From: Sphingobacterium humi
GTDB lineage: Bacteria; Bacteroidota; Bacteroidia; Sphingobacteriales; Sphingobacteriaceae
NCBI RefSeq assembly: GCF_009768885.1
Contig: NZ_WSQA01000009.1
Coordinates: 62,001-126,000, forward strand
Direction: 5' to 3'
DNA length: 64,000 nucleotides
The translations under genes and the position numbers were made by a program. Below, one piece after another: positions 53,822 to 63,147 of the stretch (its first letter is position 1; each line of letters begins with the position of its first letter). The notes under the pieces were generated by a model. It saw only the letters and a list, made by a program, of their open reading frames with translations, was not told the DNA's origin and ran no database searches.

Positions 53822-54457
53822 TTACATCTTTTTAATTTTATTCTTTTCTTTCACTGCTTTTAACTTTTCCTTTAACACAAGATTATAGCTGGGCGAAGAT
53901 TGCAATGCAACGGTATACATCGCTAAATCATCTAAAACGGCATGATACTTCTCCATAGAATAATTTATTTTAAATGTTTCAATACTCGCAGTAGGAATCA
54001 ATTTAGCAATTTCATTACCCACTAAAGCACCACCAATCATGGCACCACTAAGTAAAAGTTGCTCGCCAAACGGAGCGGCTTCCTCTTCTAAAACCCGGGT
54101 ATTTCCTTGCATATCCGTACTTGTTTTTGTGCTGCTGGTTAAATAGGTAGGATCAAACATCATTTCTACAGCTGTTTCCCCCATTTTATCGAAAAAGGGA
54201 ACTTCCATTTTTTTATCGAACTTAATCTTTAAGGATTTAATGATTTGGGGATGAATTCTTTTTAATCCCTTTGGGGTTAAAATTGCCACTTCCTCAGCCG
54301 TTGTATGCTGAAGAATTCCTTTTATTCTACCTTCTGATGTTTTAGCCTGAACTTGATAACAAAAAATTTCACGACGATTTGAGAGTCGGGAATCTTGGCC
54401 GAAGGTAAATTGCAGTAAAAAAAAATTTAGTAAGAATAGCAGAATGTATTTTCTCAT
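53822..54457 (-). CDS. Hypothetical secreted protein
   Basis: A 211-residue protein with signal peptide 1-20 (FTFGQ). After that comes a beta-type region (about 30-75, CYQVQAKTSEGRIKGILQH) reminiscent of an Sm-like or short SH3 fold, a hydrophobic segment GAMIGGALVGNEIAKLIP (about 138-155) with glycine-zipper character, and a Lys-rich C-terminus. No family was recognised. It has a separate position 99 bases upstream of the membrane AraC gene on the same strand; a shared function is not shown. Confidence 0.55.
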   Translation of the reverse strand: MRKYILLFLLNFFLLQFTFGQDSRLSNRREIFCYQVQAKTSEGRIKGILQHTTAEEVAILTPKGLKRIHPQIIKSLKIKFDKKMEVPFFDKMGETAVEMMFDPTYLTSSTKTSTDMQGNTRVLEEEAAPFGEQLLLSGAMIGGALVGNEIAKLIPTASIETFKINYSMEKYHAVLDDLAMYTVALQSSPSYNLVLKEKLKAVKEKNKIKKM

Positions 54458-54562
54458 TTTGCAAAATTATGAAAATTTAATCATTAAGAATAATTATTAA
54501 CTAAAATTAATTATATGCCATTCCCCTTTACTTGCACTCTTTGAAACTATCTTATTATCTAT

Positions 54563-54587
54563 AAAACTGATACTATTTTTCAGTTTT
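54563..54587. promoter_or_regulatory. Dyad in the divergent region before the AraC/cupin gene
   Basis: AAAACTGA and TCAGTTTT (8 bp, perfect) are separated by 9 bases, 64 bases before the regulator's ATG. Either an operator or a terminator-like hairpin; the two flanking genes point away from each other. Confidence 0.4.
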
Positions 54588-54650
54588 TATCGATTCTTAT
54601 TGGAAACACTAGGCATTTCTAGTAAATTAGGATAACCATTTATATCTATT

Positions 54651-55517
54651 ATGAAAGCAATAGAGTATAGACTACCAAAGGAATTCGACAAATCATTTAT
54701 TGTATTTAATGAAAAAGGCACCCATTTCCCTTGTCCTTGGCACTACCATCCCGAATTTGAATTTGTATTAGTAAACCGCAGTACCGGAAAAAGAATGGTG
54801 GGTGACCATATTGGTTATTTTGGAGAGGGAGATCTCGTGCTAATGGGTCCTGAGTTGCCCCACGTATGGGTCAATGATAATTCCTATTTAGAAAAGAAAA
54901 GAATGGAGGCAGCCGATGCAACTGTTATCCATTTCTCACCGGATTTTATCGGTCAGGATATCTTTAATATCCCTGAATTCTCCTCCTTAATTGAAATCCT
55001 AACCCTATCTTCCAGAGGCATTCACATCAAAGGAAAAGAAAGCACGACAATCGCCGATATCATGAATAACATGTTATTTGAAAGTGGCCTGAAAAGATTA
55101 GCATCAATTTTTGAAATCTTTGATATTATCTGTTCTATGAAGGATTATGACCTTTTGGCCAGTCCGAATTTCAACTCCAACAAAAACAGTATTACAAGCA
55201 GACATAGTAAAATCAATGATTTCATTCTTCGCAATTATCATAAGCCCATTACCTTAAAAGAAGTTGCCGATGAAGCCAATATGGCCACCACCACCTTTTG
55301 CAATTTCTTTAAAGAGCAATACCGAATGACCTTTGTAGAATATGTCACTCAAATCCGGATAGGCCATTTCTGCAAACTGATTTCTGAAGATGACAAATCA
55401 ATCTTGGAGGCCGCATATACCTGTGGTTTCAACAGCATTGCCAACTTCAACAGGCAGTTTAAAAAGATTAAAGGGATGTCACCTTCAGAGTTTAAAAGAA
55501 CTGTAGATATCAATTAA
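54651..55517 (+). CDS. AraC-family regulator with cupin sensor domain
   Basis: A 288-residue cytoplasmic regulator. Residues about 15-110 form a cupin-like ligand-binding domain (WHYHPEFEFVLV, GEGDLVLMGPELPHVW). Two HTH motifs follow in the C-terminal 100 residues (LKEVADEANMATTTFCNFFKEQ and ILEAAYTCGFNSIANFNRQF), ending in the standard GMSPSEFKR. Such regulators sense sugars or sugar acids. It is convergent with the minus-strand catabolic operon (9 bases from the SDR gene), whose expression it probably controls. Confidence 0.88.
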   Translation: MKAIEYRLPKEFDKSFIVFNEKGTHFPCPWHYHPEFEFVLVNRSTGKRMVGDHIGYFGEGDLVLMGPELPHVWVNDNSYLEKKRMEAADATVIHFSPDFIGQDIFNIPEFSSLIEILTLSSRGIHIKGKESTTIADIMNNMLFESGLKRLASIFEIFDIICSMKDYDLLASPNFNSNKNSITSRHSKINDFILRNYHKPITLKEVADEANMATTTFCNFFKEQYRMTFVEYVTQIRIGHFCKLISEDDKSILEAAYTCGFNSIANFNRQFKKIKGMSPSEFKRTVDIN

Positions 55518-55526
55518 CCCATACGA

Positions 55527-56303
55527 TTAGGCATTTAAGCCTCCATCCATCAGGATATTCTCACCATTTATATAGGCACCAGCTTGAGAGGCAAGCAGTA
55601 CAATCAAGCCTTTGATATCATCAGTATTTGCCATACGTCCAAGCGGTACTTTTTCACAATAATTGGTAAGAAATTGCTCCGCCTGATGATTAAATAACCC
55701 TCCCGGGGAAATACAATTAAAACGAAGTTGTTTTCCTGCATATTTTTTACACATAAACCTATTGAGGTTAATTAAACCTGCATTATGGAAGAAATAATCC
55801 GGAGGAAGATCTCCCATGGACGTACCTTTATAATTTGAATAATCTGGCCCCTTCATGCCCATCATCGAAGCGATATTGATTACCGAACCACCACCTGTAT
55901 CCGACATCCAAGCAGAAAGCTCACGTAAGAGGTAAAACATTCCGGTTGCATTGACTTCCATAGATTGCCGGAATTGATCGATATCCCCGTGAAATCCCTT
56001 CATAGGTCTGGATACTGCATTATTTACAAAAACATCCACTTTGGCATAACGCTGTTTTAATTCCTGCATGAAGGTATCGATACTACTTATCGATTCCTGA
56101 TCCAGCTCCAAAACCGTTAAAGAATAACCTGGCTGCAGATATTCTGCTAGATCCTGCTTCGCTTGATCCACCCGTCTACTTGTAACCACGACGGTAGCTC
56201 CAGCTTCTATTAAGCCTTCTACAATGCATTTCCCATAATTCCCTGCCCCACCGGTCACCAGGGCAACTTTTCCTGATAAATCAAATAATTTAGATACATG
56301 CAT
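55527..56303 (-). CDS. SDR-family oxidoreductase with altered active site
   Basis: A 258-residue NAD(P)-dependent dehydrogenase fold. The nucleotide-binding TGGAGNYG is at 17-24 and NNAVSRP at 94-100. The catalytic Ser146 (NIASMMG) and Tyr170 are present, but the Lys of YxxxK is Asn174 (YFFHN). The rest of the helix (AGLINLNRF) aligns normally and the codon AAT is clear. It may have lost or altered its dehydrogenase activity, or use another proton relay. Last gene of the operon; substrate probably a sugar acid from the pathway encoded upstream. Confidence 0.82.
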   Translation of the reverse strand: MHVSKLFDLSGKVALVTGGAGNYGKCIVEGLIEAGATVVVTSRRVDQAKQDLAEYLQPGYSLTVLELDQESISSIDTFMQELKQRYAKVDVFVNNAVSRPMKGFHGDIDQFRQSMEVNATGMFYLLRELSAWMSDTGGGSVINIASMMGMKGPDYSNYKGTSMGDLPPDYFFHNAGLINLNRFMCKKYAGKQLRFNCISPGGLFNHQAEQFLTNYCEKVPLGRMANTDDIKGLIVLLASQAGAYINGENILMDGGLNA

Positions 56304-56306
56304 ACC

Positions 56307-57224
56307 TTAAAGCGTAATTTTAATATTGCCCTGTCTTTTGCTTTCCAAAGCAGCAGCTATTATTTTAATAACTTGAGCAGTTTTATCGAAGTCTAAACTA
56401 GGTTTCCCCTGATCAACAGACTTTATAAACTCCAATATATTTTCTTTAAACATGGAATAGGAATTTTTGATATCAATAAGCATCCAATCTTGCACTCCGA
56501 ATGCTGTCAGCTGAAAGGTTGGAGATATATCTGCAATTAAATGAATACTAGCATAACAATCCGGACTTATTTCTAGCTGAACACTATCGAAATTGTCCTT
56601 GCCTATATATTGCACACTCAGTGGCTTTGGATCATCCAACAAACTCATACAAGCTTCTACCATATGCACTCCATACTTTTTCCAATCTTTCTTTCCAACC
56701 ACCGAAAGGAAATGAACCTTTCCAATTTTAGCCAGATTGGATTTTGCAGCGCGTAATTCTGTTGAATAACGCATCGATGAACAAGACATTAAAAAGGCCC
56801 CTTGTTGCCTATAGCTTTCATAAATGCTAAGTTCATCCAGATCAATCGCTAAAGGTTTATCGATGAAAATCGGCACCTTAGCCTCCAAAAAGGGTCGAGC
56901 CATCGCCAAATGATTTTCCGGATCATCACGCCCCAATATCACCGCATCTACCTGCCCTATTAAATCTTCCAGACGCGCCACAACATGTGGGATCTCCCCC
57001 GACTTCGCAATACTCCTAGCCCGTTCGATATCATCACAGAAAATATGGCTAACCTGCGCGCCTACAATGCCTAAGGTGTCTTGATTCGCAGCCAGATAAG
57101 CTGATACCGCCGGAAACCCAACTTGATCGATTTCTTCCTGACTATATTTCCCATTAATTATGGCCGACCAAGAATAGGGATGGGCATTCCCTGCACTCAT
57201 TCCAATCATTCCAATTTTTATCAT
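56307..57224 (-). CDS. Gfo/Idh/MocA-family oxidoreductase
   Basis: A 305-residue enzyme with an N-terminal Rossmann domain (KIGMIGMSAGNAHP) and the cofactor-side DKPLA motif (EKP variant) near residue 122. Its C-terminal domain carries the conserved VHMVEACMSLL, which contains the substrate-side His. Members oxidise sugars or sugar derivatives with NAD(P). The ATG at 57224 is chosen over a TTG at 57230: it forms an ATGA overlap with the stop of the aldo/keto reductase gene, a sign of coupled translation. Confidence 0.82.
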   Translation of the reverse strand: MIKIGMIGMSAGNAHPYSWSAIINGKYSQEEIDQVGFPAVSAYLAANQDTLGIVGAQVSHIFCDDIERARSIAKSGEIPHVVARLEDLIGQVDAVILGRDDPENHLAMARPFLEAKVPIFIDKPLAIDLDELSIYESYRQQGAFLMSCSSMRYSTELRAAKSNLAKIGKVHFLSVVGKKDWKKYGVHMVEACMSLLDDPKPLSVQYIGKDNFDSVQLEISPDCYASIHLIADISPTFQLTAFGVQDWMLIDIKNSYSMFKENILEFIKSVDQGKPSLDFDKTAQVIKIIAAALESKRQGNIKITL

Positions 57225-58174
57225 AACCAACCGTTTTTATCCCATTGGGCTAAATTTAAAAAGGACTGATCCGGATAGCTCATCGATTTCGCCATTTTTA
57301 AATCATTCGCATTTAAATAATCCCCATTAAATATGCTTAAAGCTTCCTGTACAAATTCAACCTTATCAAAACCCACTAATACGGAAGAAACCTCTGGAAT
57401 AGAGGCCGCAAACTTCATAGCGAGTGAAGCAAGTGTCTGCGAATCATCAGTATACAACTTTCTATAGGTATGCAAGTGTGCTTGAACATCCTTCAAGGCA
57501 GGGTGCAACTGAAAAGACTTATCGGTCAATAAGCCCCGCATCAACACCGAACGCACTACAAGGCCTACACCCTGAGCTGAAGCTTGATGAAAATGCTCCC
57601 CTTGCTTTTGATCCATTAAATTAAATGGCAATTGGATCACCTTCCAAAAGTCTTTATCTAAGGCCTTTTTTGTTTCCTCAGGTTCATAAACGGAAACCCC
57701 TGGATATCGAATCAATCCTTCTTGTTGAAATATTGAAAACAGCTCATAAACCTCCTCCAATTCAAGAATTTCCAAATCCCCATAATGAAGCATATAAACA
57801 TCAATACAATCGGTCCGCAACTCGCGCAAACTTTCATGCAAAGAGTCTGTCATTATTTTCTTGAGGTCTGAAGCAGCAGGTAAACTCCCATCAGGCAATC
57901 GAAAATGCTTACACTTGGACGTTAAGATCACGTCCTGACGCATGCCCGCAAAGGCTTCACCCATAATCGTTTCCGATTCCCCATATAAGCGAGCAGTATC
58001 GAAAAAGTTTATCCCACGATCCAATGCATAATGCAATAATTTTATCGCATCATCTTTCTGCATTTTATGGCTTGCCTGCGACATATTCAGTCCATAAGGC
58101 ATTCCAATTTCCACCCCGCCAAAGGCTACTTCAGAAACTTTTAAACCCGTATTTCCTAAAGATTTATAGTGCAT
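57221..58174 (-). CDS. Aldo/keto reductase
   Basis: A 317-residue NAD(P)H-dependent TIM-barrel enzyme with the full tetrad Asp59, Tyr64 (DTARLYGES), Lys87 (LTSK) and His130 (MLHYGD). The start ATG 58174 gives the usual HYKSLGNTGLKVSEVAFGG opening; a longer frame from 58246 reaches into the aldolase gene. L-fucose or other aldose dehydrogenases of this family have the same build and sit beside HpaI-type aldolases, so an aldose 1-dehydrogenase role is plausible. Spaced 2 bases from the aldolase gene. Confidence 0.85.
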   Translation of the reverse strand: MHYKSLGNTGLKVSEVAFGGVEIGMPYGLNMSQASHKMQKDDAIKLLHYALDRGINFFDTARLYGESETIMGEAFAGMRQDVILTSKCKHFRLPDGSLPAASDLKKIMTDSLHESLRELRTDCIDVYMLHYGDLEILELEEVYELFSIFQQEGLIRYPGVSVYEPEETKKALDKDFWKVIQLPFNLMDQKQGEHFHQASAQGVGLVVRSVLMRGLLTDKSFQLHPALKDVQAHLHTYRKLYTDDSQTLASLAMKFAASIPEVSSVLVGFDKVEFVQEALSIFNGDYLNANDLKMAKSMSYPDQSFLNLAQWDKNGWL

Positions 58175-58176
58175 TA

Positions 58177-58974
58177 TTATTTCTCTAAATAGGATTTTGT
58201 CTGTTCTTTCTCGGAATCGCCAAATGCAGCAGTAATCGTTTGGCAATAATTCTTCAAGGCAATCACATCCGCACCAATACTTACAAAATGATAACCCATT
58301 GCATACAGTTCTTGCAAGTTATCAACCGTTCCTACCGTTGCTGCATATTTACCATACTTGTTGGCAACCTCTGCAATCCGCTTCCTAGTTTCAATGAGTA
58401 AAGGGTTGCTGAAATCGCCCGGTGTTCCAATCCCTTGACTAAAGTCGCCAGGACCAAAAAACAACATATCATATCCCTCCAATTGTGCAATCTCCTCCAG
58501 TTCTGCTAACGGTTCCGGGTCTTCAATTTGCAATACCACAAAACGCTGCTCATTCGCCTCCGTGATATATTGATTAAAATCCTCTAAGGTATATCCCCCA
58601 TCGGCATTCCCACCATCAATTGGTCTGCGTCCAATCGGATGAAAGCGCGTCATATGCACAACATCTTTAGCATCTTGCAAACTCATAATATGTGGCACCA
58701 ATATACCGGTTGCATCAAGCTCTAGCGCACGGATGTATTCACTGTAGCCCCCTCGCGGAACCCGAACCATCAAATCCACATCTTGTGATTTCGAAGCCCA
58801 TACATGGGCTGATAATACAGACCAATCTTGCCCGATATGTTCTTGATCAACCCATATACAGTCGAAGCCACATTTAGCAGCAATCTCAGTTACTTGGGCA
58901 TCCTTTAAATTAACCTTAAAACAGCTTGGTTTTTCTCCTTTTCGGAGCTTTTCCAACACCTTACTTCTTCTCAT
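58177..58974 (-). CDS. HpcH/HpaI-family aldolase (2-keto-3-deoxy sugar acid type)
   Basis: A 265-residue class II pyruvate aldolase. The catalytic base His46 lies in WVDQEHIG, the substrate-binding Arg in VRVPRGG, and the metal ligands Glu151 (QIED) and Asp177 (GPGDFS). These residues are all in place. It would split a 2-keto-3-deoxy sugar acid into pyruvate and an aldehyde; the rhamnonate or fuconate pathway is an inference from the reductase genes next to it. Preceded by the MFS gene after 4 bases. Confidence 0.87.
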   Translation of the reverse strand: MRRSKVLEKLRKGEKPSCFKVNLKDAQVTEIAAKCGFDCIWVDQEHIGQDWSVLSAHVWASKSQDVDLMVRVPRGGYSEYIRALELDATGILVPHIMSLQDAKDVVHMTRFHPIGRRPIDGGNADGGYTLEDFNQYITEANEQRFVVLQIEDPEPLAELEEIAQLEGYDMLFFGPGDFSQGIGTPGDFSNPLLIETRKRIAEVANKYGKYAATVGTVDNLQELYAMGYHFVSIGADVIALKNYCQTITAAFGDSEKEQTKSYLEK

Positions 58975-58978
58975 ATAT

Positions 58979-60211
58979 TCAAACTTTAGGATTATTTCGA
59001 GGGACTAAACTAAATAGGGCAACAGCACAAACGATCATGGTTAAGGCCGCCACCTGAAAAACAGTGCTCAGGTCAATTTGAGCATCCCGCAATGCACCAG
59101 CGGCATATATACCAATACCTCCAATGATGCAACTGCAAAAATTTAAGATGCCATAGCCGGTGGCTAGATAACGTTTGTCGATAATACGTTCTAGAATAGG
59201 CATCATATTCGCATCGATAAATGGTCGTGTAAAAGCATATAACACAAAGCCAATAACTGTAACCCAAATCAAATCAGTATAACTCGCAATTACAACGCCG
59301 GGCACTGCAATCAAAAAACCAATTGCAGGCAATAGAATCCGGGCATTCTTATTTCTTTTAGACCATAAATCGGCCAAAGCCCCACCTAATATCACGCCCA
59401 ATAACATGGCTGTAAAAAAATAAACCGTAGAATATACGCCTGCTTCTGTTTGGGTGAGGTTAAACTTTTCTTTATAATAGGTCGGCAACCAACCATTGAC
59501 CATCCAAGACACCGCACCAGCTAGTCCCCAGATGAATAAAACCATATTAAAAGCATAGTTTTTAAAAAGGGATTTGAAAGCATCCCATATATTGACCGTT
59601 GATTTAGCAGCGTTATTTTCTCCAGCAGAAACAAGTGTTACTGGCTTATCCTTTAAAAGAAATATTAAGATAATCGCATAAACTACACCGATGATACCAA
59701 AGATATGAAAGGCATAATGCCAGCTATGGGTTTCTGCAATCCAACCACCAATAAAGCCTAAACTTTGCCCGATGTATACTCCGCCAATATGTAGTCCTGT
59801 CGCAGTCGATTTGGTATTCCCGGGGTGATAATCTACGATGAGCGCTAAGGCTGCAGGAATATAACAGGCTTCACTAATGCCCATCAACGCCCGTGCTAAT
59901 AACAGTTCTTCAAAATTAGAAGCCTGGGAGGTTAACCAAGTGACTAAAGACCAAATGAATAAGCTTCCAATAATCACCTTACTGCGATTAAATTTATCTG
60001 CTAAATAACCGGCGAATGGACTCGCAAATCCATAAATCCATAAAAAAACAGAGGTTAATAGACCGAACTGCGCCTCCGACATGGGAATCTCGGCAATAAT
60101 GCTGGAACGCATCGTGGTAATCATCATCCTATCCAGGTAATTCAAACAGCCTACTACACATAGCATCGCCACTAATAACCAAGGATAGAAAGACTTTTTA
60201 TGGATCATCAT
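58979..60211 (-). CDS. MFS transporter, ACS (sugar acid/anion) family
   Basis: A 410-residue inner-membrane protein with 12 predicted segments. The N-terminal NYLDRMMITTMR and the loop GYLADKFNRSKV are typical of the anion:cation symporter branch that imports hexuronates, galactonate and related acids. It is the first gene of the five-gene operon MFS-aldolase-aldo/keto reductase-Gfo/Idh-SDR and so the probable uptake system for its substrate. An exact -7 box lies 43 bases upstream. Confidence 0.88.
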   Translation of the reverse strand: MMIHKKSFYPWLLVAMLCVVGCLNYLDRMMITTMRSSIIAEIPMSEAQFGLLTSVFLWIYGFASPFAGYLADKFNRSKVIIGSLFIWSLVTWLTSQASNFEELLLARALMGISEACYIPAALALIVDYHPGNTKSTATGLHIGGVYIGQSLGFIGGWIAETHSWHYAFHIFGIIGVVYAIILIFLLKDKPVTLVSAGENNAAKSTVNIWDAFKSLFKNYAFNMVLFIWGLAGAVSWMVNGWLPTYYKEKFNLTQTEAGVYSTVYFFTAMLLGVILGGALADLWSKRNKNARILLPAIGFLIAVPGVVIASYTDLIWVTVIGFVLYAFTRPFIDANMMPILERIIDKRYLATGYGILNFCSCIIGGIGIYAAGALRDAQIDLSTVFQVAALTMIVCAVALFSLVPRNNPKV

Positions 60212-60253
60212 TTACATTAATTTAGGTTCACTGCTTTTCGTTTTTAAGTTACT

Positions 60254-60261
60254 CAAATTTA
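60254..60261 (-). promoter_or_regulatory. -7 element of the sugar-acid operon
   Basis: Minus-strand TAAATTTG is an exact TAnnTTTG upstream of the MFS gene and downstream of the preceding terminator. The -33 box is weak (CTTTAA). Confidence 0.45.
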
Positions 60262-60292
60262 TAGCGAGCCGCTAAAATTAAAGCATAAAAAT

Positions 60293-60329
60293 TACCCAAA
60301 TCCTGATACAATCTTTCAGAATTTGGGTA
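60293..60329 (-). terminator. Terminator between the hydrolase operon and the sugar-acid operon
   Basis: TACCCAAAT and ATTTGGGTA (9 bp, perfect) close an imperfect inner stem, followed on the minus strand by ATTTTTATG, 20 bases after the lipoprotein stop. Confidence 0.65.
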
Positions 60330-60348
60330 CTTCAGGAAGAACGAATCC

Positions 60349-61269
60349 TTATTGCAGGAAATTTAGGTAAGCGTAAGCCGCAGTAGCTAGGTGATCTACC
60401 TGATAATCTGCACGCGAAGAATCCGCGATCATCTTATAATAGGTGGCTATGAGTTCCGCATTTTCAGCATGCTGCTTATGGGAAAGAGCAAGTATGGCTG
60501 TAGGATAATAATTCGCAATCGATTCTAATTTCAACAAGTTTAATTTAGCCGTTGCATATTGATTTGCATCCAAGTCAACATTGCTAAGCAAGGTTGCTAA
60601 AAATTGCAATTGAACAGGCTCAGGAAACGCTTGATAATTTATTGCAAGTAGCTGTTCTTCTTCACTTGGAGAAAGTGCTAAAAATCGAAATACATAGGAC
60701 AGCAAAATCTTATGGACATCCTGTTCCTGTTCATCCTTCAGGATAGAAAGTAGCCTATTAAAAAGATCCACGCGGGGAACCTGTGGATTATAAAACTGAT
60801 TCCATAACCCATAGATGACCGTTGAGTTTACCTCCTTGTTCTTTAACAGCATCGTATCAAGACTACTATGGTCTACTCGAATAGGCTCTTTTAGTTTAGC
60901 AAGTGTTTCCAAAGCATGTAATTGATCAGGCCCTTGTTGGTAGGCATTATGAATCTTTTCAATATACCGCTTTCTTTCTTCCTGATCCGTAGCTGCTTGT
61001 GCTAATACCCGCCAAATACCTACGCGGTATTGAGGCACCGTATCATACAGCTTAGCCTCCTTCAAAAACACCTCCCGAACATAAGCCGAATCCTGTTGTT
61101 GCCAAATTAGAAACTCCGCCGCATGAACTTTCACCCATTTATCTTGGGTATCTAAAATATGCCTTAAGACATCGACGTATTCAACACCTTTATCTTCAAC
61201 CGAATCAACGTGTTTATTAGTACATGAGCTCATTAAAATAGTTATTAAAAGCAAAGAAAATATTTTCAT
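60349..61269 (-). CDS. Helical lipoprotein, HEAT/TPR-like
   Basis: A 306-residue exported protein with lipobox Cys16 (ILMSSC). The rest is all helix, with regularly spaced pairs such as KWVKVHAAEFLIWQ and LHALETLAKL that suggest HEAT-like repeats over about residues 30-290. No catalytic motif is seen. As last gene of the operon with two sialidase-like proteins and an SGNH hydrolase it may bind or scaffold them at a membrane; this is inference from position only. Confidence 0.6.
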   Translation of the reverse strand: MKIFSLLLITILMSSCTNKHVDSVEDKGVEYVDVLRHILDTQDKWVKVHAAEFLIWQQQDSAYVREVFLKEAKLYDTVPQYRVGIWRVLAQAATDQEERKRYIEKIHNAYQQGPDQLHALETLAKLKEPIRVDHSSLDTMLLKNKEVNSTVIYGLWNQFYNPQVPRVDLFNRLLSILKDEQEQDVHKILLSYVFRFLALSPSEEEQLLAINYQAFPEPVQLQFLATLLSNVDLDANQYATAKLNLLKLESIANYYPTAILALSHKQHAENAELIATYYKMIADSSRADYQVDHLATAAYAYLNFLQ

Positions 61270-61278
61270 GAAACTGAG

Positions 61279-62460
61279 TTAAAACTTTAATCTGACCAAG
61301 GGTTCAGGTTTCGAATAGCTTATATTCACTTTGGATTGTTTTGGAGCATGCGTTTTTATTACTCTTACTGCGCTTTGATTCCCTTCTTCATAATAGGTTA
61401 TTAATAAGGAATTATCACCTAATTCAACTGTAGAAGCATAAGCTCCCCAAAATTTATCGATTAAATAAGGTCCTTGCCAAGTTTTTCCCTCGTCATAAGA
61501 AATCCTTAATCCGGTATAGCCAGAGGATGCTGAAGAATCATCTGTAAATGCCCGATAGGTCAACACAATTGCGCCACTTTTTAAACGGATAAAATGAGGA
61601 CAGTGCCCTTGAAATCCCGAATCAACTACTTTTCCCCACGATTGCCCTTGGTCTTTGCTTATGGAGAAATGAAGCTTATCATCTCTTTTAATATCTCCAC
61701 GAAGGGCCGCCAAAATATCACCATTCTTTAAAGTAATGATATCCGTTTCCGCTGGAAGATATTTCACCTCTCCTTTTCCTATATATTTCCCCTCTGACCA
61801 TTCCCTCCCTTTATTCGTTGAAATATATACAACGCCAAACGCTTCCTCATTACGCTGATGATAGGCTGGATAAATCCAGTTACCATTCCTTAACTGCCGC
61901 ATAGGAGCAGAACATGCATTTGAATATTCTCCAGTTTGAATCGTATTGATTGCGGACCAAGTCTCCCCATTATCAATCGAGGTAATATAATGGATTCCCC
62001 CATTTTTAGTTACCCTTCGCTGCCCTTGATAATGCGCTAAGCTTTTTGTCGTATCGATTTTTGTTTTTTCTATAATTTCACCAAACAAGGTGTTAAAAAA
62101 AGTAACAATCACTGTACCGTCATTCATTTGACTTATATGCGGATCCCGATTATCCGCATGATCATCATAAATGGTAATGGGTCTTGACCAACTTTTCCCT
62201 TCATCAGTCGACCGAACCATACAAATTCTTCCAGCCTTTGGATATGATTCACTTGGATAAGTTACATGAGATTCTCCAGCATAAAAAACGGCTAATAAAT
62301 CGCCATTTTTTAATTGAACAACATCAGTAAAAGCTTGATATTCGCCTGCTGTTCCCCCTTTCGAAATGACCTTACTCAGCTCTTTATGATCCTGAGAAAA
62401 AGCTAAAAAGGGGATATAAAATCCTGTAAACAGAATCAATAAACGGGTTAATTTCATCAT
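61279..62460 (-). CDS. Sialidase-like (BNR/Asp-box) exported protein
   Basis: A 393-residue protein with signal peptide (about 1-22, LAFSQ) and a six-bladed propeller marked by at least five Asp-boxes: STDEGKSW, SIDNGETW, STNKGREW, SKDQGQSW and SYDEGKTW. The F/YRIP motif of classical sialidases is not visible, so cleavage of sialic acid should not be assumed; related Bacteroidota proteins act on other glycans or have unknown substrates. Its ATG follows directly after the SGNH hydrolase stop without any spacing. Confidence 0.78.
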   Translation of the reverse strand: MMKLTRLLILFTGFYIPFLAFSQDHKELSKVISKGGTAGEYQAFTDVVQLKNGDLLAVFYAGESHVTYPSESYPKAGRICMVRSTDEGKSWSRPITIYDDHADNRDPHISQMNDGTVIVTFFNTLFGEIIEKTKIDTTKSLAHYQGQRRVTKNGGIHYITSIDNGETWSAINTIQTGEYSNACSAPMRQLRNGNWIYPAYHQRNEEAFGVVYISTNKGREWSEGKYIGKGEVKYLPAETDIITLKNGDILAALRGDIKRDDKLHFSISKDQGQSWGKVVDSGFQGHCPHFIRLKSGAIVLTYRAFTDDSSASSGYTGLRISYDEGKTWQGPYLIDKFWGAYASTVELGDNSLLITYYEEGNQSAVRVIKTHAPKQSKVNISYSKPEPLVRLKF

Positions 62461-63144
62461 TTAGTTTATTAGTAATTTTTGTTCTTCTAAAATACGAACC
62501 CATAGCTCGTATCCAGCGACTGTTAGATGCACTCCATCCCAGGTGTATGCTTTGGGCAATTCATCTTGGTCACCAACAAATGCAGCATAGAGATCTAAAT
62601 AGTCATGTTGATTTGAAGTGGCCAACGATTTCAAGGCCGCGTTTAATATTGGAATTTTCGCTTTCGCGCCATAATGATTATTTAGTTTACCGAAGGTAGA
62701 ATTAACAGGCAGTACACTTTGGATAACCAACTTTGTATGAGGACTCGAGCCTCGAACCCTTTGACTTATCCTCTCCACATTCTTTAGAATCACTGCCTCC
62801 GGAATTCCCTGAGCCAGATCATTTATGCCTATTAACAAAAAGATTTTTCGTGGTTTACCTTTTAAAATTTGATCCAAGCGTTCCAAAACCCCAAAAGTAT
62901 TGTCGCCGGGAATACCACGATTCTTTACATTCTTATATTTTGGCAATAATTCCGGCCAATTAGCCCAAAATGTTATACTATTCCCAAGAAATACAATATC
63001 TCGACTTGACTGTGAAAATTTGGCATGCATGGCTACCATTTCCGGATAGATTTCTGGACGCTTTAATGAATCAATTTCCTGCGCTTTGACCAGATAAATC
63101 TGTAAAAACAAGAATACCAATAAATGTCCAAATCTCATTTTCAA
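62461..63144 (-). CDS. SGNH/GDSL-family hydrolase
   Basis: A 227-residue exported esterase with signal peptide 1-21 (LVKAQ). Block I is FLGNSITFW with the Ser nucleophile, block II the Gly in RGIPGDNT, block III IGINDLAQG, block V WDGVHLTVAG with the Asp-His pair. This build is shared with carbohydrate esterases and with the platelet-activating-factor acetylhydrolase group. It lies between two sialidase-like genes with 3 and 0 bases of spacing, so it may remove acetyl groups from the same glycan. Confidence 0.82.
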   Translation of the reverse strand: MKMRFGHLLVFLFLQIYLVKAQEIDSLKRPEIYPEMVAMHAKFSQSSRDIVFLGNSITFWANWPELLPKYKNVKNRGIPGDNTFGVLERLDQILKGKPRKIFLLIGINDLAQGIPEAVILKNVERISQRVRGSSPHTKLVIQSVLPVNSTFGKLNNHYGAKAKIPILNAALKSLATSNQHDYLDLYAAFVGDQDELPKAYTWDGVHLTVAGYELWVRILEEQKLLIN

Positions 63145-63147
63145 GTC

